Assembly: GCF_900100385.1 (NCBI RefSeq)
Contig: NZ_FNFC01000007.1
Coordinates: 124,001-188,000 of the forward strand
DNA: 64,000 nucleotides
Reading direction: 5' to 3'
Source of the DNA: Halovenus aranensis
Lineage (GTDB): Archaea; Halobacteriota; Halobacteria; Halobacteriales; Haloarculaceae
The position numbers and the translations under genes were made by a program. Shown here piece by piece: positions 63,277 to 64,000 of the stretch (within the stretch, counting starts at the first letter, position 1; each line of letters opens with the position of its first letter). A model generated the notes under the pieces. It searched no databases. It saw only the letters and a list, made by a program, of their open reading frames with translations, and had not been told where the DNA came from.

Positions 63277-63892
63277 GGACGGTGGATATTGTCGCAACGA
63301 TCGGAGGATCGTTGGGGCTGTTCGTGTGACCCGTGATGTCAATCGTCGCTGTGGTAACGACGCCAGAAAGAAATCATAGTTCCTGAAATTGTGATCTTCG
63401 AGATCGTAGTTTTATTCGAACAGTTCTGCCAGCGCACCCTCCTGAATCTCGTCGACCGACGGTTCTACAGAGAAAGCAGGCAGAGTGCCTCGGGGTCGTC
63501 CGGAACTCTCCGAGTTCCGTGATCACGAGAATCGGAGATTCTCGAACCACTTGACCCCGGAGCAGTTCACGATGTCGAATAGGGGGATTTAGAACGGAGT
63601 AGCGCGGAACCACTCCTGCTCATAGCCCGAGGCACGAAGCACCTCGCAGGTGAGCACTATAATATGCCTTGCGGCGTTGAACGCAATACAGCGGCAGAAT
63701 CAAATTTATGATATTCAATTTTCCACTGGTAACAGCCCTCTAACGGAAGATACTGAGATCAGACGATTCGATTGGAGCTGTTTTGCGCAGTGATCAAAAC
63801 ATCAGTTTCACAAGATACTGGACAAAGTATGAGATGGACGATGGCGATGCCTCTCCCGAATACGTCCGAAGAAGGAGAGCAGGCGGCGAGCC
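63277..63892. other. Non-coding, AT-rich mobile-element debris (no gene seen)
   Basis: No credible coding region was found in this 616-nt stretch. It holds a hairpin (CAACGATC-GGAG-GATCGTTG, 63295-63314), a stem GATCT-TCG-AGATC near 63391, the folded right end of an IS200/IS605-type element (63487-63563) and TATA-like AT-rich DNA (63655-63730). It looks like a decayed insertion between a glycan gene and a transposase. Confidence 0.5.
63487..63563 (+). ncRNA. Orphan right-end fold without a tnpB gene
   Basis: Same arrangement as 44436-44512. The partial outer stem is CGGGGTC (63491-63497) with GACCCCG (63553-63559). Hairpin 1 is CGGAACTC-TCC-GAGTTCCG (63501-63519) and hairpin 2 is CGAGAATC-GGA-GATTCTCG (63526-63544). 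The string AACCACTTGACCCCGGAGCA is shared with element 2, and an AGTTCAC follows. Stem changes relative to element 2 are compensatory (one A-T to C-G in hairpin 1; C-G to A-T and G-C to T-A in hairpin 2). No tnpB is attached. Confidence 0.6.
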
Positions 63893-63908
63893 CTAACTCG
63901 CCGCCTGC
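63879..63908. terminator. Hairpin across the transposase stop codon
   Basis: GCAGGCGGCGAG (63879-63890) and CTCGCCGCCTGC (63897-63908) form a perfect 12-bp stem with a 6-nt loop containing the minus-strand TAG stop. It may end transcription or form the inverted-repeat tip of the transposon. No T-run follows on either strand. Confidence 0.35.
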
Positions 63909-64000
63909 GTCAGGTTATGTACGATGCACTTCCGTGTGAGCTCCCGGAACTGGCCATGCCAGCTCCGGGAGCGAATCTCGTCGCCGTCGTCCTTCAGCAT
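63893..64000 (-). CDS. C-terminal fragment of a transposase (cut by the window edge)
   Basis: The last 35 residues before the stop read MLKDDGDEIRSRSWHGQFRELTRKCIVHNLTQAAS, and the frame is open to the window end. The FRELTRKCIVHNL pattern resembles the C-terminal helix after the catalytic Glu of DDE transposases found in haloarchaeal IS elements. The IS family cannot be fixed from this part. The upstream part lies beyond base 64000. Confidence 0.6.
   Translation of the reverse strand: MLKDDGDEIRSRSWHGQFRELTRKCIVHNLTQAAS

Noticed and set aside
63374-63613. A 79-codon minus-strand frame across the orphan element end
   Set aside because: It reads through the folded right end, is Arg-rich, and shows no similarity to TnpB or other proteins.
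1-64000. tRNA, rRNA, CRISPR arrays, replication origin
   Set aside because: Intergenic stretches were read for cloverleaf ends, conserved rRNA strings, regularly spaced repeats and origin-type repeats beside an orc1/cdc6 gene; none was found. Small RNAs could be missed by eye.

Overview
The window comes from a halophilic archaeon (class Halobacteria). The proteins are acidic and GC-rich. The marker genes are haloarchaeal: FtsZ1, a TFB, SecE-Spt5, the small subunit of the archaeal D-family DNA polymerase, DtdA and haloarchaeal DUF families. Many starts sit about 25-30 nt downstream of a TATA element, as expected for leaderless archaeal mRNAs. The genus cannot be fixed from the sequence. No rRNA, tRNA or CRISPR array was recognised.

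Layout. 0.1-18.8 kb is mostly core: heme O synthase with a fused CtaA-like domain, a Bat-type HTH regulator, TFB, an HD phosphohydrolase, DtdA, ftsZ1, a copper-type P-ATPase, two chemoreceptors, secE-spt5 and small haloarchaeal genes. A solo-tnpB element (18.8-20.2 kb) lies against the promoter of a DapA-family gene. It is followed by a universal stress protein, a cytochrome P450, DNA polymerase D small subunit and signal peptidase. 25.5-35.5 kb is a cluster with four near-identical palindromes matching iron-dependent repressor (DtxR/SirR-type) boxes. Its genes are a ferric-type binding protein and permease, a reversibly-glycosylated-polypeptide-like glycosyltransferase, a GT39 membrane enzyme, a GT2, an AAC(3)-like acetyltransferase and a Tat/GMC oxidoreductase pair. 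35.5-42.9 kb holds a second P-ATPase with a CPW instead of a CPC motif, an enoyl-CoA hydratase, and a cytochrome oxidase operon with fused subunits I and III. 43-47.3 kb has a second solo-tnpB element, a TumE-like toxin/HTH pair and hemC-hemD.

48-64 kb is a surface-glycan locus: UDP-glucose dehydrogenase, two nucleotidyltransferases, epimerases, a polyprenyl-phosphate sugar transferase and a GT4. It is broken up by mobile DNA. One nucleotidyltransferase is split by a tnpB element whose precise removal restores the reading frame, and one epimerase is a frameshifted pseudogene. A fourth, divergent tnpB and an orphan element end are also present, and a transposase C-terminus enters at the right edge.

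The most notable points are three. First, an apparent iron-controlled regulon that joins iron import to protein or glycan glycosylation. Second, a set of tnpB elements without any tnpA; two of them and an orphan scar end in a covarying stem plus two-hairpin RNA fold. Third, two respiration or metal proteins lack a textbook motif residue: the K-channel lysine of oxidase subunit I and the second Cys of CPC in a P-ATPase.
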